From NCBI GenBank assembly GCA_001789205.1, contig MFYT01000074.1:1-32889 (forward strand): DNA of 32,889 bases, written 5' to 3'. Numbering within the stretch: the first letter of the stretch is position 1; each line of letters begins with the position of its first letter. A model generated the notes under the pieces. It made no database searches. It saw nothing but the letters and a program-made list of their open reading frames with translations, and had not been told where the DNA came from. The position numbers were made by a program, and so were the translations under genes. This stretch comes from Candidatus Raymondbacteria bacterium RIFOXYA2_FULL_49_16. Lineage in GTDB: Bacteria > Fibrobacterota > OXYB2-FULL-49-7 > XYB2-FULL-49-35. Shown here one piece after another: positions 15,405 to 24,286 of this stretch.

Positions 15405-17711
15405 ATGAAATCATGCGCGGCGATTTTTGTCCTGATGATTGCCGTATCCATGGCTTTTGGCAAAGTGTATTCGCCAAAGGTCTTAACGGAGCATGTTGCC
15501 GACTTGAGCGGCGACTGGCAGAGTTTCCTGAGCAATCCGCGATTTACCGGTAAGACAGGTCAGGCGCTTGCTGAAGCAGCGTTTCAATATATCACCGATA
15601 CAATTACCGGCTATTATCATTGCACGGAGGTGCGCGGTGAATATTCGTCTTCATGGAACCAGTGGAGCGAAGGATTTAATTTCTGGCTCACAAGAGACCC
15701 TGTACTTGCTTTTAATGTGCATGGATATGGTTTGTGCTACCATATGAATGCCACCTGGACCGGCCTGTTAAGGGCCATCGGGTTCGATCAGGTACGGACC
15801 GGCGGGTGGGGTAGCGGCGGCGGGCTGCACACTTTTCCGGAAGTATATTTTAACGGGGGATGGCATTACCTGGACGCGCAGTTCCGCGGGTATGTCAAGA
15901 AGACAGACGGCACCATCCCCTCCTGGCAGCAGATAAAAGCACAACCAGCACTTCTGGACAGCAATCCGTACAATGTCTCGCCATTCTTCCCCTTCCCGAA
16001 CAACGGACCGCGCCAGGAAATGATGTCCCGGAGCGATATAAAGAACGTTGCGCAGAACGAACCGTATGAATACTGGCCTTCGGCGCACTACGGTTGCCAT
16101 ACCATGGACTATACCCTGCGGAAGGGCGAGAAGATCAGACGCTACTGGCAGTCGGACAGCGGCAGGCTCTGGATGCCGGCAGAGACCTATTCCGGCTGGT
16201 CGAGTGGCAATGAACTGTATGCGCTCTATAATCAGCAGCCCTTTGGTCCCAAGCCATGGGTCGGCGGACTTTCCGGCAGCGTGAACACGACCGGGTTTGG
16301 CGTAATAACATATGAACCCGTTCTAGTCAGCGCTGATTATACTGACGGCGTATATAAAGACAGCAATGTGGTACAGAACCAGAACGGCGTTTTTCTTGCG
16401 GCAAACGGCTCTGGATACATCATTTTCAGGACCTATACGCCGTATGTCATCATCGCCTGCGCAAACAGTTCCCTTTCCTCAAAATCCGATGATACCGGCG
16501 GGGCTGTCATCCATTATGAGACGCAGGGGCAGACAACAGTCTCATACTCGGTCGATAACGGCATTAGCTGGACATCTCTGGCAACCGGTTCCAATCTTGC
16601 CGAAAACAGGGACCTTTCGCAGCAGATGTACGGGCGTTTTGGCTATCTGGTTAAATTTAGCTTTTCCGGCAATGCAGGAGCGTCCGGCCTTACTGCATTC
16701 AAGACAAGAACGCTTGTTGCTGTTGCACCCATGTCCCTGCCACGGCTCAACACAGGCAGCAATACCATCACGTTTTCAACCGGCGACGCCAGGGGATACA
16801 ATACAGAAGCGATCAACCTTCCCATCGACCTGTACGATATGACCGCTACCAACCGCATGGCAGTCAGCCGTACTGCGACCTACAACCCGACTTCACTGAA
16901 CGGGAAATTAAAGAACGGCGACATCGTATTCAAGGCGCTGTCTCCGGAAGGAACATCAATCAAATGGTACTCGGTTGGCGCTTTTATAACAGGCGGATTC
17001 GGCGATCCCTGTACGTATACCATCGGAGTTTCCGGGACCAACGGCAATTTCCAGACGGTGGCCACATATGTCCCGAACAGCGGCACTCACTGGAACGACG
17101 CGTTTTATACAACAGGAAATGTGTCCAGTTACGAAAATGAACTCTATGTACGATATTATGCTGGTTCGAACGTCAGTTCCAATTCCATGAACCGCCTCCT
17201 CCTGTACGCTCATTATCAAAACAATACGCAAAGCAATTCTGATTCCGCAATAGTCACGTATTGCTACGATGTGAACAGCGTGGAAGAACAATTTTCGTTC
17301 AGGGCCGGTGACAATACTGTTTATAACAAAAATTTGTCGGGCAGTATAAAAAACAAATGGGTCGAGATTGCATGCCTTTCAGGCGGCAGCGCCCCCATCC
17401 AAAAAGGCGAAAAAGCGCCGTCGGGCGGGCCGGACATCGATATTTTTCCCAATCCATTCAATTCGAACGCGGTCATCCTGGTACAAAATGTGCGGGAACA
17501 GACAAACCATAAAGATACGCAAATCGAATTGAGCATATTTGACATTCAGGGCAAGATCATAAGGTGTTTGCCGCATCCAGCCCGTAATTCCCGCTCGTCA
17601 TCCCGGATGGCGTACACATGGAATGTTTCCATGCTACCGAGCGGCATATATCTTGTTAAGGTTAATATAAACGGAGATATATTGACACGAAAGCTGGTTT
17701 TTGCAGGATAA
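15405..17711 (+). CDS. Secreted transglutaminase-like cysteine protein with C-terminal sorting domain
   Basis: This is a 768-residue exported protein with signal peptide MKSCAAIFVLMIAVSMAFG. Residues about 60-170 match the transglutaminase-like core: Cys111 in GYGLCYHMNATW, His142 in LHTFPEVYFNGGW and Asp157 in HYLDAQFRGY, the expected Cys-His-Asp order and spacing. Members include transglutaminases, peptidases and amidases, so the reaction (crosslinking or cleaving amides) cannot be told apart here. The large remainder (about 300-660) is strand-rich with Asn- and Ser-rich loops, probably several beta-sandwiches. Residues about 676-768 are the sorting module (DIFPNPFNSNAVILV, then LPSGIYLVKV). 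The start at 15405 follows GGAGGT at 15393; an earlier in-frame start at 15360 overlaps the previous gene and would spoil the signal peptide. Confidence 0.84.
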   Translation: MKSCAAIFVLMIAVSMAFGKVYSPKVLTEHVADLSGDWQSFLSNPRFTGKTGQALAEAAFQYITDTITGYYHCTEVRGEYSSSWNQWSEGFNFWLTRDPVLAFNVHGYGLCYHMNATWTGLLRAIGFDQVRTGGWGSGGGLHTFPEVYFNGGWHYLDAQFRGYVKKTDGTIPSWQQIKAQPALLDSNPYNVSPFFPFPNNGPRQEMMSRSDIKNVAQNEPYEYWPSAHYGCHTMDYTLRKGEKIRRYWQSDSGRLWMPAETYSGWSSGNELYALYNQQPFGPKPWVGGLSGSVNTTGFGVITYEPVLVSADYTDGVYKDSNVVQNQNGVFLAANGSGYIIFRTYTPYVIIACANSSLSSKSDDTGGAVIHYETQGQTTVSYSVDNGISWTSLATGSNLAENRDLSQQMYGRFGYLVKFSFSGNAGASGLTAFKTRTLVAVAPMSLPRLNTGSNTITFSTGDARGYNTEAINLPIDLYDMTATNRMAVSRTATYNPTSLNGKLKNGDIVFKALSPEGTSIKWYSVGAFITGGFGDPCTYTIGVSGTNGNFQTVATYVPNSGTHWNDAFYTTGNVSSYENELYVRYYAGSNVSSNSMNRLLLYAHYQNNTQSNSDSAIVTYCYDVNSVEEQFSFRAGDNTVYNKNLSGSIKNKWVEIACLSGGSAPIQKGEKAPSGGPDIDIFPNPFNSNAVILVQNVREQTNHKDTQIELSIFDIQGKIIRCLPHPARNSRSSSRMAYTWNVSMLPSGIYLVKVNINGDILTRKLVFAG

Positions 17712-17745
17712 CAGGCGGTTAAACAAATTTAAGAAGGAGGGATAG

Positions 17746-19206
17746 ATGAGGTGCATTATAATGGTTGTTTTTATTATGGCCGCCATGACAGCGCTCTTTG
17801 CAGAGCGGTTACGGCCATCAGACTTCGAATACCGGGGCGCCATCCGCCTGCCCCAGCCGGAGCAGACCACAGGTTCCACATGGGCGTTTAATTATGTCGA
17901 ACCGGCCATGGCTTATTACCCAGGAGGGGACCCGGGCGGATCGAGCGACGGGTATCCGGGATCATTATATCTTTCCGGTCATCCATATGATCACTATCCG
18001 ATTACAGAAGTAACCATTCCCGCTCCGGTAAGCTCCCCGGCAAAAAATGTAGACGCACTTCCGGTGGCACAGGCGCTGAGGCCTTTTACGAACATTATCC
18101 CCCTCGGCGTTGAACCCGGATTCGACCTGGGTGTCGGCGCATTGACCTATGTGCGCCAGCAGGGCAATTTTACATCAGACAAGATCCTTGTCAACTGGAC
18201 GCCCTACTGGCTCACCTGGTCCTCACCGCGACTCAGCATGGTCGATCTCAATCTTACCAATGTGTCGGCGCCATGGCACTGCGGCCCGGACTCGCTGAAC
18301 ATGCGCACGGTCGGATATCAATGTGTCATTCCCCAGGACTGGGCTGACCAGCATGTGGGCGGCAAGAATATCGCCGTTGGCAACCCGCGCTGGGGCCAGG
18401 GCAGCGGCACATGGGGGCCGAACATTGTCGCCTATGCTCCCTGGACACTGAATCAACCCGTAACGTTCAATTCCCATGTCGCAGACTATAAGGAACTGCT
18501 CAGGTATCCGGATACGACAGATCGCATGTGGCACAATGGTTTCTGCACAGCAGACGAATGGTGGGGCCTGATGTGGCCCAAGGTAGGGGATAAATCGGCC
18601 CTTATCATTTCCGGGCGCAACAGCAAGGGCATATGCTTATATGACAACGGCCCGTATGCACCGGACGGGTACAACGCCCATTTTCTTCTTTACGATCCGG
18701 ACGATCTTGCGGAGGTGGCGCACGGCACCAAGCAGATGTGGGAACCTCTGCCGGAAACGCTTGATGTTACGAGCAATATGTACGGGTGGGAACAGCACGG
18801 TTTGTTATATACCATGCTGTTCGGGGCCGCGTATGACAGCGTCAACCAGCTGATATATGTCGTTGAAGTCGGCGGAGAATATCCCAATCCGCTCATTCAT
18901 GTATGGCATATTACCGCTACTGCCGATGCAGAGGGAAATGAGGTTGCAAAACGCGCCGGTCAGCTAACTGTGCAGCCGAACCCATTCAATCCCCAAACCA
19001 AGATAACAGTCAGCATGAAGCAGGCAAAGGTCAACGGAACAATCGAGATAAACATTTATGATTCTCATGGCAAACTCGTTCAGAAGCTGACAACTGACGC
19101 AGGTGAAGCCACCTGGGACGCTTCCGGTTTTCCAAGCGGTGTCTATGTGGTTTCCGCCAGGTATGGGGACATGACGCTTACCAAGCGGGCGATATTGTTA
19201 AAATAA
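17746..19206 (+). CDS. Secreted protein of the four-copy unknown family (copy 2), with C-terminal sorting domain
   Basis: This is a 486-residue homologue of the genes at 4589, 20607 and 22128. The signal peptide is MRCIIMVVFIMAAMTALFA. Shared landmarks are LRPSDFEYRGAIRLP, AYYPGGDPGGSSDGYPGSLY, ITEVTIPAPVSSPAKN, IPQDWADQHVGGKNIAVG, IVAYAPWTLN, FLLYDPDDLAEVAHGTKQMW and ANPLIHVW-like PNPLIHVWHI. The site equivalent to CDEWNGAAW of copies 3 and 4 is ADEWWGLMW here, so that Cys is not conserved. It is the copy with the fewest family Cys residues. Residues about 405-486 are the sorting module (LTVQPNPFNPQTKITV, then FPSGVYVVSA), one of the cleanest examples. AAGGAGG precedes the ATG. The function is unknown. 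Confidence 0.84.
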   Translation: MRCIIMVVFIMAAMTALFAERLRPSDFEYRGAIRLPQPEQTTGSTWAFNYVEPAMAYYPGGDPGGSSDGYPGSLYLSGHPYDHYPITEVTIPAPVSSPAKNVDALPVAQALRPFTNIIPLGVEPGFDLGVGALTYVRQQGNFTSDKILVNWTPYWLTWSSPRLSMVDLNLTNVSAPWHCGPDSLNMRTVGYQCVIPQDWADQHVGGKNIAVGNPRWGQGSGTWGPNIVAYAPWTLNQPVTFNSHVADYKELLRYPDTTDRMWHNGFCTADEWWGLMWPKVGDKSALIISGRNSKGICLYDNGPYAPDGYNAHFLLYDPDDLAEVAHGTKQMWEPLPETLDVTSNMYGWEQHGLLYTMLFGAAYDSVNQLIYVVEVGGEYPNPLIHVWHITATADAEGNEVAKRAGQLTVQPNPFNPQTKITVSMKQAKVNGTIEINIYDSHGKLVQKLTTDAGEATWDASGFPSGVYVVSARYGDMTLTKRAILLK

Positions 19207-19237
19207 ATTTCACCCTATATAAAGGAAGGGTTTGGAC

Positions 19238-20575
19238 ATGAAGGCGCCATATATTTCCCGAAGAAACTTTTTGAAAAAGAGCGGCACCGGGGCAACAGCG
19301 GTTGCCTTGAGTCCGCTCTTTGCCACGGCAGCACTCGGAAAGACTGCCGCGTATCCGTCGGCAAACCAGTGGCCGGGCAGGATCATTGAAGTCATCGATC
19401 CTGATCTTGTGGCGGGGACCGCACTTTCCATAAGCACAGAGCGGGAAGAGCGTGTACTCGCCATGTTTGACCGGGGTGTCATGGAGCTGACGGGAGAGTC
19501 CTCGGTTCAGGCAGCCATGCAGCTGCTCTTTCCTGGCAGCAATCCCAAGGTTTGCATTAAACCAAATACGCAGAATCCGGGCATTCCCACAAGGAAAGAA
19601 GTGGTAAAGGCGCTGGTCAAACGCCTTATCGATTATGTGACAACAGGGGATAAGATATTCATATTTTCCGGATATGGCGACTATATCCATGAGCGTGGTT
19701 TTTCCAGCAGTTATTTTCCAAACGTGGTTGTCCGTACAAATGATCAGAAGTCGACACATTCACCCGATGCGCCAATGGAGGTCGACGGAAGCCTGTTGCG
19801 TTATTCTGATACCTTGTTCGAATGCGACTATTTTGTAAACGCGCCGGTGCTCAAAAGTCATTCTGACCGGAACCACGGGTATTTTACCATGGCGTTCAAG
19901 AACCACATGAACACATTCAGTCCAAATGACGTGTATTGTACCGAGGCCACCAAATGCGTCCGGGCTTCCAATACGCCGCCTATCCGAGATAAATGCAGGC
20001 TGGTCCTGATGTCGGCGCTGCATGGGACCTACGACGGCGATCAGTTCAACGCGGCGTATGTTTTTGAACCAAAGGCTATTTTTCTGAGCACTGACCCGGC
20101 AACGAACGATTTTGTGGGCAGGATCAGGATGAATGAGGAACGGGCGCTGCATAGTCTTGATCCAAAAGCGGCGACTACAACGACACCCCCTGAATACGGG
20201 GAATCACTGGAGCTGGGCATTGCCTCCGTTGCCGGTCTTGTTACTATCGATATGTCTGCGTCGTCCATTTTCATGAACGCGGACGATATGGACGCAGGGG
20301 GATTGATAAGCGCTTCGCCGAACCCATTTCGTTCGGCAACCCGGATCACCCTGCACCGGTCGATTGCAGACGATCCTTCATTACGAGTGTCTGTCTTTGA
20401 TGTGAAGGGCAAAGTTGTCAAGCATCTTGCCGGAAACGGAGCGGTAAAGGCTTCGGGTATATTTCGCTGGGACGGTATTGATATGAAAGGGATGGCGTTG
20501 CCCAGCGGCTTATATGTCCTGCGGGCGAAGGTTCGGGGAGGACACTATATAAAGAAGCTCATTCTTGGGAGATAA
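19238..20575 (+). CDS. Tat-exported DUF362-like protein with C-terminal sorting domain
   Basis: This is a 445-residue protein. It opens with a textbook twin-arginine signal, SRRNFLKKSG at residues 7-16 followed by a hydrophobic stretch, so it would cross the inner membrane folded through Tat. The body (about 40-340) resembles DUF362: KVCIKPNTQNPGIPTRKEVV, then an acidic stretch and VNAPVLKSHSDRNHGYFTMAFKN. DUF362 proteins are often linked to iron-sulfur redox functions, but no classical ferredoxin CxxCxxC motif is seen here. Residues about 356-445 are the sorting module (ISASPNPFRSATRITL, then LPSGLYVLRA). The Tat signal plus the outer-membrane sorting tag is unusual. A TTG six bases upstream could also start the frame; ATG at 19238 has the better spacing from AAAGGAAGGG. 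Confidence 0.86.
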   Translation: MKAPYISRRNFLKKSGTGATAVALSPLFATAALGKTAAYPSANQWPGRIIEVIDPDLVAGTALSISTEREERVLAMFDRGVMELTGESSVQAAMQLLFPGSNPKVCIKPNTQNPGIPTRKEVVKALVKRLIDYVTTGDKIFIFSGYGDYIHERGFSSSYFPNVVVRTNDQKSTHSPDAPMEVDGSLLRYSDTLFECDYFVNAPVLKSHSDRNHGYFTMAFKNHMNTFSPNDVYCTEATKCVRASNTPPIRDKCRLVLMSALHGTYDGDQFNAAYVFEPKAIFLSTDPATNDFVGRIRMNEERALHSLDPKAATTTTPPEYGESLELGIASVAGLVTIDMSASSIFMNADDMDAGGLISASPNPFRSATRITLHRSIADDPSLRVSVFDVKGKVVKHLAGNGAVKASGIFRWDGIDMKGMALPSGLYVLRAKVRGGHYIKKLILGR

Positions 20576-20606
20576 ATTAGCAGTCGGTCAACAAGCGGGA
20601 GATGTT

Positions 20607-22103
20607 ATGCGCCAAGTATTTTGTCACGGCGTTTTTATGATATCCATACTAGCGCCATGGTTATGTTCCGGCGGACTTTTACAACCGGAAGACCTGGTCT
20701 ATAAGGGCGCTATTGGGACCAATTGGGACTACGCAGGCACTGCGCTGGGATATTATCCTCCCGGCGACCCAGGCGGTACGGCCGACGGATATCCTGGTTC
20801 CCTGTTTGGACGAAGCTATCATGGGAATTCAGAAGTGACGGAGGTGGCGATCCCCCAACCTGTGGTTTCCAAGACTTTCGGAAGTCTCCATCTTGCCCAG
20901 ACACTCCATGCAGGCGTCGATATCAACCCTGATCCTGATAATCCATGGTGCTGCGGTCCTATTCACGTTCACGGACTGCAATACCTTTTACCGCAGGGCC
21001 AGCAGGAACAGGGAAAAATGTACGTGAATTGGGGTTATTACTGGTGTTGCGATCCCTATGGAGAATATAATCCAACAATGGGCTGGATCAATCCCGATCT
21101 TTCAGATCCGCAGCCCACGGAACTCTGGTTTATCGACAGCCTGCCGGTTACCAGGATATCCGGATATATTCTGGATATCCCCAAAGCATGGGCCGATGCG
21201 TATGTGCAGGGAAGATATATCGGGACAGGGATGTTCAGGGCAAACGAGCCGAACAGCGAGGGCGGTCCCAGCCTGTATGCGGTGGCGCCCTGGGGATACG
21301 GCAATCCGCCCGATTCGGGCGCGGTTGTCCGCAGCACTCCGCTCATTGCCTACACACTGCAGCATCCTCTCGAAGACTGGCCCTCACTTTGTTCACCTTC
21401 CGGCCAATGCCACAAATGCGAGGAATGGAACGGCGCCGCGTGGCTTACGTCGGGTGACGATGCATCGTTTATCATTGCTGGAACCAAGTGCCTCGACCAG
21501 TGCGCTGCGGCCGGGTCCCACCGCGGCACCCCAAGCAATTATAAATTCGTCATCATGTTTTACGACCCCGACGATCTTGCGGCAGTAGCGCAAGGCGTAA
21601 AGCAGCCATGGGAACCGCAGCCGTATGCCTATAAAGATATTACCGAAATCGTATGGCATACCGGTTATGATGCCGGGTACGAGAACGAAGTCCTTGGCTC
21701 AATCGCCTACGACCGGGAGCATGGATTGCTGTATATTATTGAGCAGTATGTATATGATCATAAACCCATTATCCATGTTTTTCAGCATGAAGTCAGTTCC
21801 GGTGTTGGCCAGGGAACGCCCGATATGACCCAGGATGCCTTAATGGTGACGGCGGCCCCCAATCCGTTTAACGCGTCCGTATGCATAGAAATAAATCATG
21901 GCAGGCTGGCGGCCGCAAATGTAGAGATAAAAATATATGCCGTAAACGGCGTGTGTATTGCCAATTCTGTTGAAAATAAAAATGAATTTACCATCGGACA
22001 AAAGACGCTCTGGAACGCGCACGACCATTCAAGCGGCCTTTACCTTGTCTGCGTCCGGATAGAAAAGAAAGCCGTGACAATACCAGTCATGCTTATTCGA
22101 TAA
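20607..22103 (+). CDS. Secreted protein of the four-copy unknown family (copy 3), with C-terminal sorting domain
   Basis: This is a 498-residue member of the four-copy family. The hydrophobic N-terminus (VFCHGVFMISILAPWLCSGG) acts as signal peptide. Landmarks are LLQPEDLVYKGAIG, GYYPPGDPGGTADGYPGSLF, VTEVAIPQPVVS, YILDIPKAWADAYVQGRYIG, YAVAPWGYGNPPDSG, CEEWNGAAWLTSG, FYDPDDLAAVAQGVKQPWEP and AYDREHGLLYIIEQYV. Cys pairs (WCCGP, WCCDP) occur in the first half. Residues about 413-498 are the sorting module (VTAAPNPFNASVCIEI, then SSGLYLVCV). It is closest to the adjacent copy at 22128, which suggests a tandem duplication. The start at 20607 is chosen over 20565 because GCGGGAGA lies just upstream and the earlier start overlaps the preceding gene. 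Confidence 0.84.
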   Translation: MRQVFCHGVFMISILAPWLCSGGLLQPEDLVYKGAIGTNWDYAGTALGYYPPGDPGGTADGYPGSLFGRSYHGNSEVTEVAIPQPVVSKTFGSLHLAQTLHAGVDINPDPDNPWCCGPIHVHGLQYLLPQGQQEQGKMYVNWGYYWCCDPYGEYNPTMGWINPDLSDPQPTELWFIDSLPVTRISGYILDIPKAWADAYVQGRYIGTGMFRANEPNSEGGPSLYAVAPWGYGNPPDSGAVVRSTPLIAYTLQHPLEDWPSLCSPSGQCHKCEEWNGAAWLTSGDDASFIIAGTKCLDQCAAAGSHRGTPSNYKFVIMFYDPDDLAAVAQGVKQPWEPQPYAYKDITEIVWHTGYDAGYENEVLGSIAYDREHGLLYIIEQYVYDHKPIIHVFQHEVSSGVGQGTPDMTQDALMVTAAPNPFNASVCIEINHGRLAAANVEIKIYAVNGVCIANSVENKNEFTIGQKTLWNAHDHSSGLYLVCVRIEKKAVTIPVMLIR

Positions 22104-22127
22104 ATATCAAACGGAAAGAGAACCACT

Positions 22128-23612
22128 ATGCGTTGTATTTGTTTTTTTATAGTGATCGTGACCACCATAGTTCTTGGCGAACTTTTCCAACCGGAAGACC
22201 TGGTATATAAAGGGGCTTTTAAAGTACCGCTTCTTTCTTATGGAGGGTGGCCGCTTGCTTATTCCCCGGATGGAGACCCGGCCGGACCCAATGACGGCTA
22301 TCCGGGTTCTCTCTATGGCATGGGACATATATACGACCTTTATGTGGCCGAATTCAGCATTCCGGCGCCGGTGATTTCCACTAATAAAAACAGCAATGAC
22401 CTGCCATCGCCCGTCACATTGCAGCAATTGACCGATATTTGTCCGGTCCCCGGGCCCTATGTACCCAACGAAGATCATTTCAGCATCAAGGGTATGCTCT
22501 ACCTTCCGCAGCAGGGCGCGCAGGCGAGCGATAAGCTATATGTAAATTGGGGGTATAATTGGGGGGAGCCGCCGTACAATATCAGCGTACCGTCGCAGGG
22601 GTGGTGCAATCCGAATCTTGCGGATGCGCAGCCAACGGACATGTGGAGCATCGGCGGCCTGTTTCAGATGCTGACGACCGGGTATCTGGTCGAGATACCC
22701 AAGGAATGGGCGGACTCGCATGTTGGCGGAAAATATCTCGGTACCGGCGTGTACCGTTGGAACAGCGGAAGGGACCAGGGTGGCAGTCATGGGCCGACAA
22801 TATATGCGGTCGCGCCGTGGCAGGACGGCAATCCGCCGGATTCGGGAAGCGCTGTTTCGTATGTCGAACTTCTCCGCTATTCCGCAGCGCACCCCTTTGA
22901 CGACAGCTTTTGGACCGTATGTAATTCAACCCTTGCGTGTTATAAATGCGATGAATGGGACGGCGCAGTGTGGCTCACATCGGGAAATAAATCGTCGCTT
23001 GTTTTTATCGGCACCAAAGCCCTCGGGGGATGCTCATCCGCGGGGGCGACGACCCACAAACATGCCCTTATGTTTTACGATCCTGCGGATTTGGCCGCTG
23101 TTGCTGGCGGCACAATGGAGTCATGGGAGCCACAACCCTATGCATATATGGACTTGGACCCCTATATGTGGGAACAAATGTCCATAGCGTATTCGCACCG
23201 TCGGCTTACGCAGGGTGCGTACGACCGGGAACATGGGTTGCTTTATATAATGGAAAACTATACACTGAGCGGGGGAGTCCCCATTATCCATGTTTTTCAG
23301 CATGAAGCGGCCGCATCGGTTGCCGGGAACGGACGCGCTTCTTCTGCCACTATGGAACTTACCATTGCGCCCAGTCCCTTCAATGCCACGGCAATGATCC
23401 GCGCTTGCCATGCCGGGATTTTGCCGTTGGCGTCTGCCACAGTCTTCATCTACGATCAGCGCGGCGGTTTGGCGGACCGTATTACGACAACAGCGGCTGT
23501 GCTTGGTGCAGGTCTGCAATGGAACCCCGGTATATTGGCGTCAGGTATCTATTATATAAAAGTGCATATGCAGGGACATACACTCGTTGCGAACGCCGCT
23601 CTTGTACGATAG
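22128..23612 (+). CDS. Secreted protein of the four-copy unknown family (copy 4), with C-terminal sorting domain
   Basis: This 494-residue protein directly follows its closest relative (copy 3). The signal peptide is MRCICFFIVIVTTIVLG. Landmarks are LFQPEDLVYKGAFKVP, AYSPDGDPAGPNDGYPGSLY, VAEFSIPAPVIST, YLVEIPKEWADSHVGGKYLG, YAVAPWQDGNPPDSG, CDEWDGAVWLTSG, FYDPADLAAVAGGTMESWEP and AYDREHGLLYIMENYT. Residues about 411-494 hold a more degraded sorting module (LTIAPSPFNATAMIRA, then LASGIYYIKVHM, ending ANAALVR rather than KRxxLLK). GGAAAGA upstream supports the ATG. The function is unknown; conserved EWxGxxWLTSG and YDREHGLLY are the best handles for structure-based searching. Confidence 0.83.
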   Translation: MRCICFFIVIVTTIVLGELFQPEDLVYKGAFKVPLLSYGGWPLAYSPDGDPAGPNDGYPGSLYGMGHIYDLYVAEFSIPAPVISTNKNSNDLPSPVTLQQLTDICPVPGPYVPNEDHFSIKGMLYLPQQGAQASDKLYVNWGYNWGEPPYNISVPSQGWCNPNLADAQPTDMWSIGGLFQMLTTGYLVEIPKEWADSHVGGKYLGTGVYRWNSGRDQGGSHGPTIYAVAPWQDGNPPDSGSAVSYVELLRYSAAHPFDDSFWTVCNSTLACYKCDEWDGAVWLTSGNKSSLVFIGTKALGGCSSAGATTHKHALMFYDPADLAAVAGGTMESWEPQPYAYMDLDPYMWEQMSIAYSHRRLTQGAYDREHGLLYIMENYTLSGGVPIIHVFQHEAAASVAGNGRASSATMELTIAPSPFNATAMIRACHAGILPLASATVFIYDQRGGLADRITTTAAVLGAGLQWNPGILASGIYYIKVHMQGHTLVANAALVR

Positions 23613-23631
23613 ACTATACCAAAGGATTATC

Positions 23632-24285
23632 ATGAAACAGATGGCCATACGATTCCCAATACTGCTGACAATAGCAATTCCCTTATTATGCGCTGCCGCT
23701 CCCTGGGATTGCGTCCCTGCCGACAATGAAATCGCCGGTTGGACCAAGGGCGGTTCATGTTCAACCGTACCGCAGATACCGGATACTGCGTCATTGTACC
23801 GCGCCATTGACGGCGCCGCGCCTGTATATACTGCCTGCGGTTTCACCTGCGCATCGTATCAGGGCTATATCAATGGAGCAATTGAAATGTGCGTGGAAAT
23901 TTACGACCAGGGGGTTACGGAGAACGCAAAAGACCTCTGGATTAGAACTGCGTCCGGAGAACAGATACCCATTGACACAATCGGCGACAGCGCACGGGTA
24001 TTTGTCGGCCTGTTCGGATATTTTTATGAATGCATAGAAGAGCAGTGTTACATTAAAGTAAGCGTTATGAGCGATGATCCTGAAGCCGTTGCCGCCGGAA
24101 GCCGGATGGCGCGGTGTATTGCTGAAAAAGTTGTTACGGTATCGGTTGAAAAACCATTCAATAGTTTGCAGTCAAACGGAGAAACGAATAACAAGGGCCG
24201 GATTGGAGGATGCGGAAACGGGATCGCTTTTGCTTTTACGGTTCCGCTTGTTGTACGTCTGCTTAACGGAAAAAAAAGGAGGTAG
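23632..24285 (+). CDS. Secreted DUF6599-like protein with a Cys-TM-basic C-terminal tag
   Basis: This is a 217-residue exported protein with signal peptide ending near LLCAAAP. The body resembles DUF6599: GWTKGGSCSTVP, LYRAIDGAAPVYTACGF and IEMCVEIYDQGVTENAKDLW match the family pattern of a GW start, a YxxINGGA-like segment and a VEIYDMG strand. The C-terminus differs from all neighbours: GRIGGCGNG, then a hydrophobic stretch IAFAFTVPLVV, then RLLNGKKRR. This Gly/Cys motif, TM helix and basic end is the layout of Cys-containing CTERM sorting tags (MYXO-CTERM or Synerg-CTERM type). The start at 23632 follows AAAGGA; an earlier frame start at 23587 overlaps the preceding gene. Its stop is one base before the next ATG, suggesting translational coupling. 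Confidence 0.78.
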   Translation: MKQMAIRFPILLTIAIPLLCAAAPWDCVPADNEIAGWTKGGSCSTVPQIPDTASLYRAIDGAAPVYTACGFTCASYQGYINGAIEMCVEIYDQGVTENAKDLWIRTASGEQIPIDTIGDSARVFVGLFGYFYECIEEQCYIKVSVMSDDPEAVAAGSRMARCIAEKVVTVSVEKPFNSLQSNGETNNKGRIGGCGNGIAFAFTVPLVVRLLNGKKRR

Positions 24286-24286
24286 T

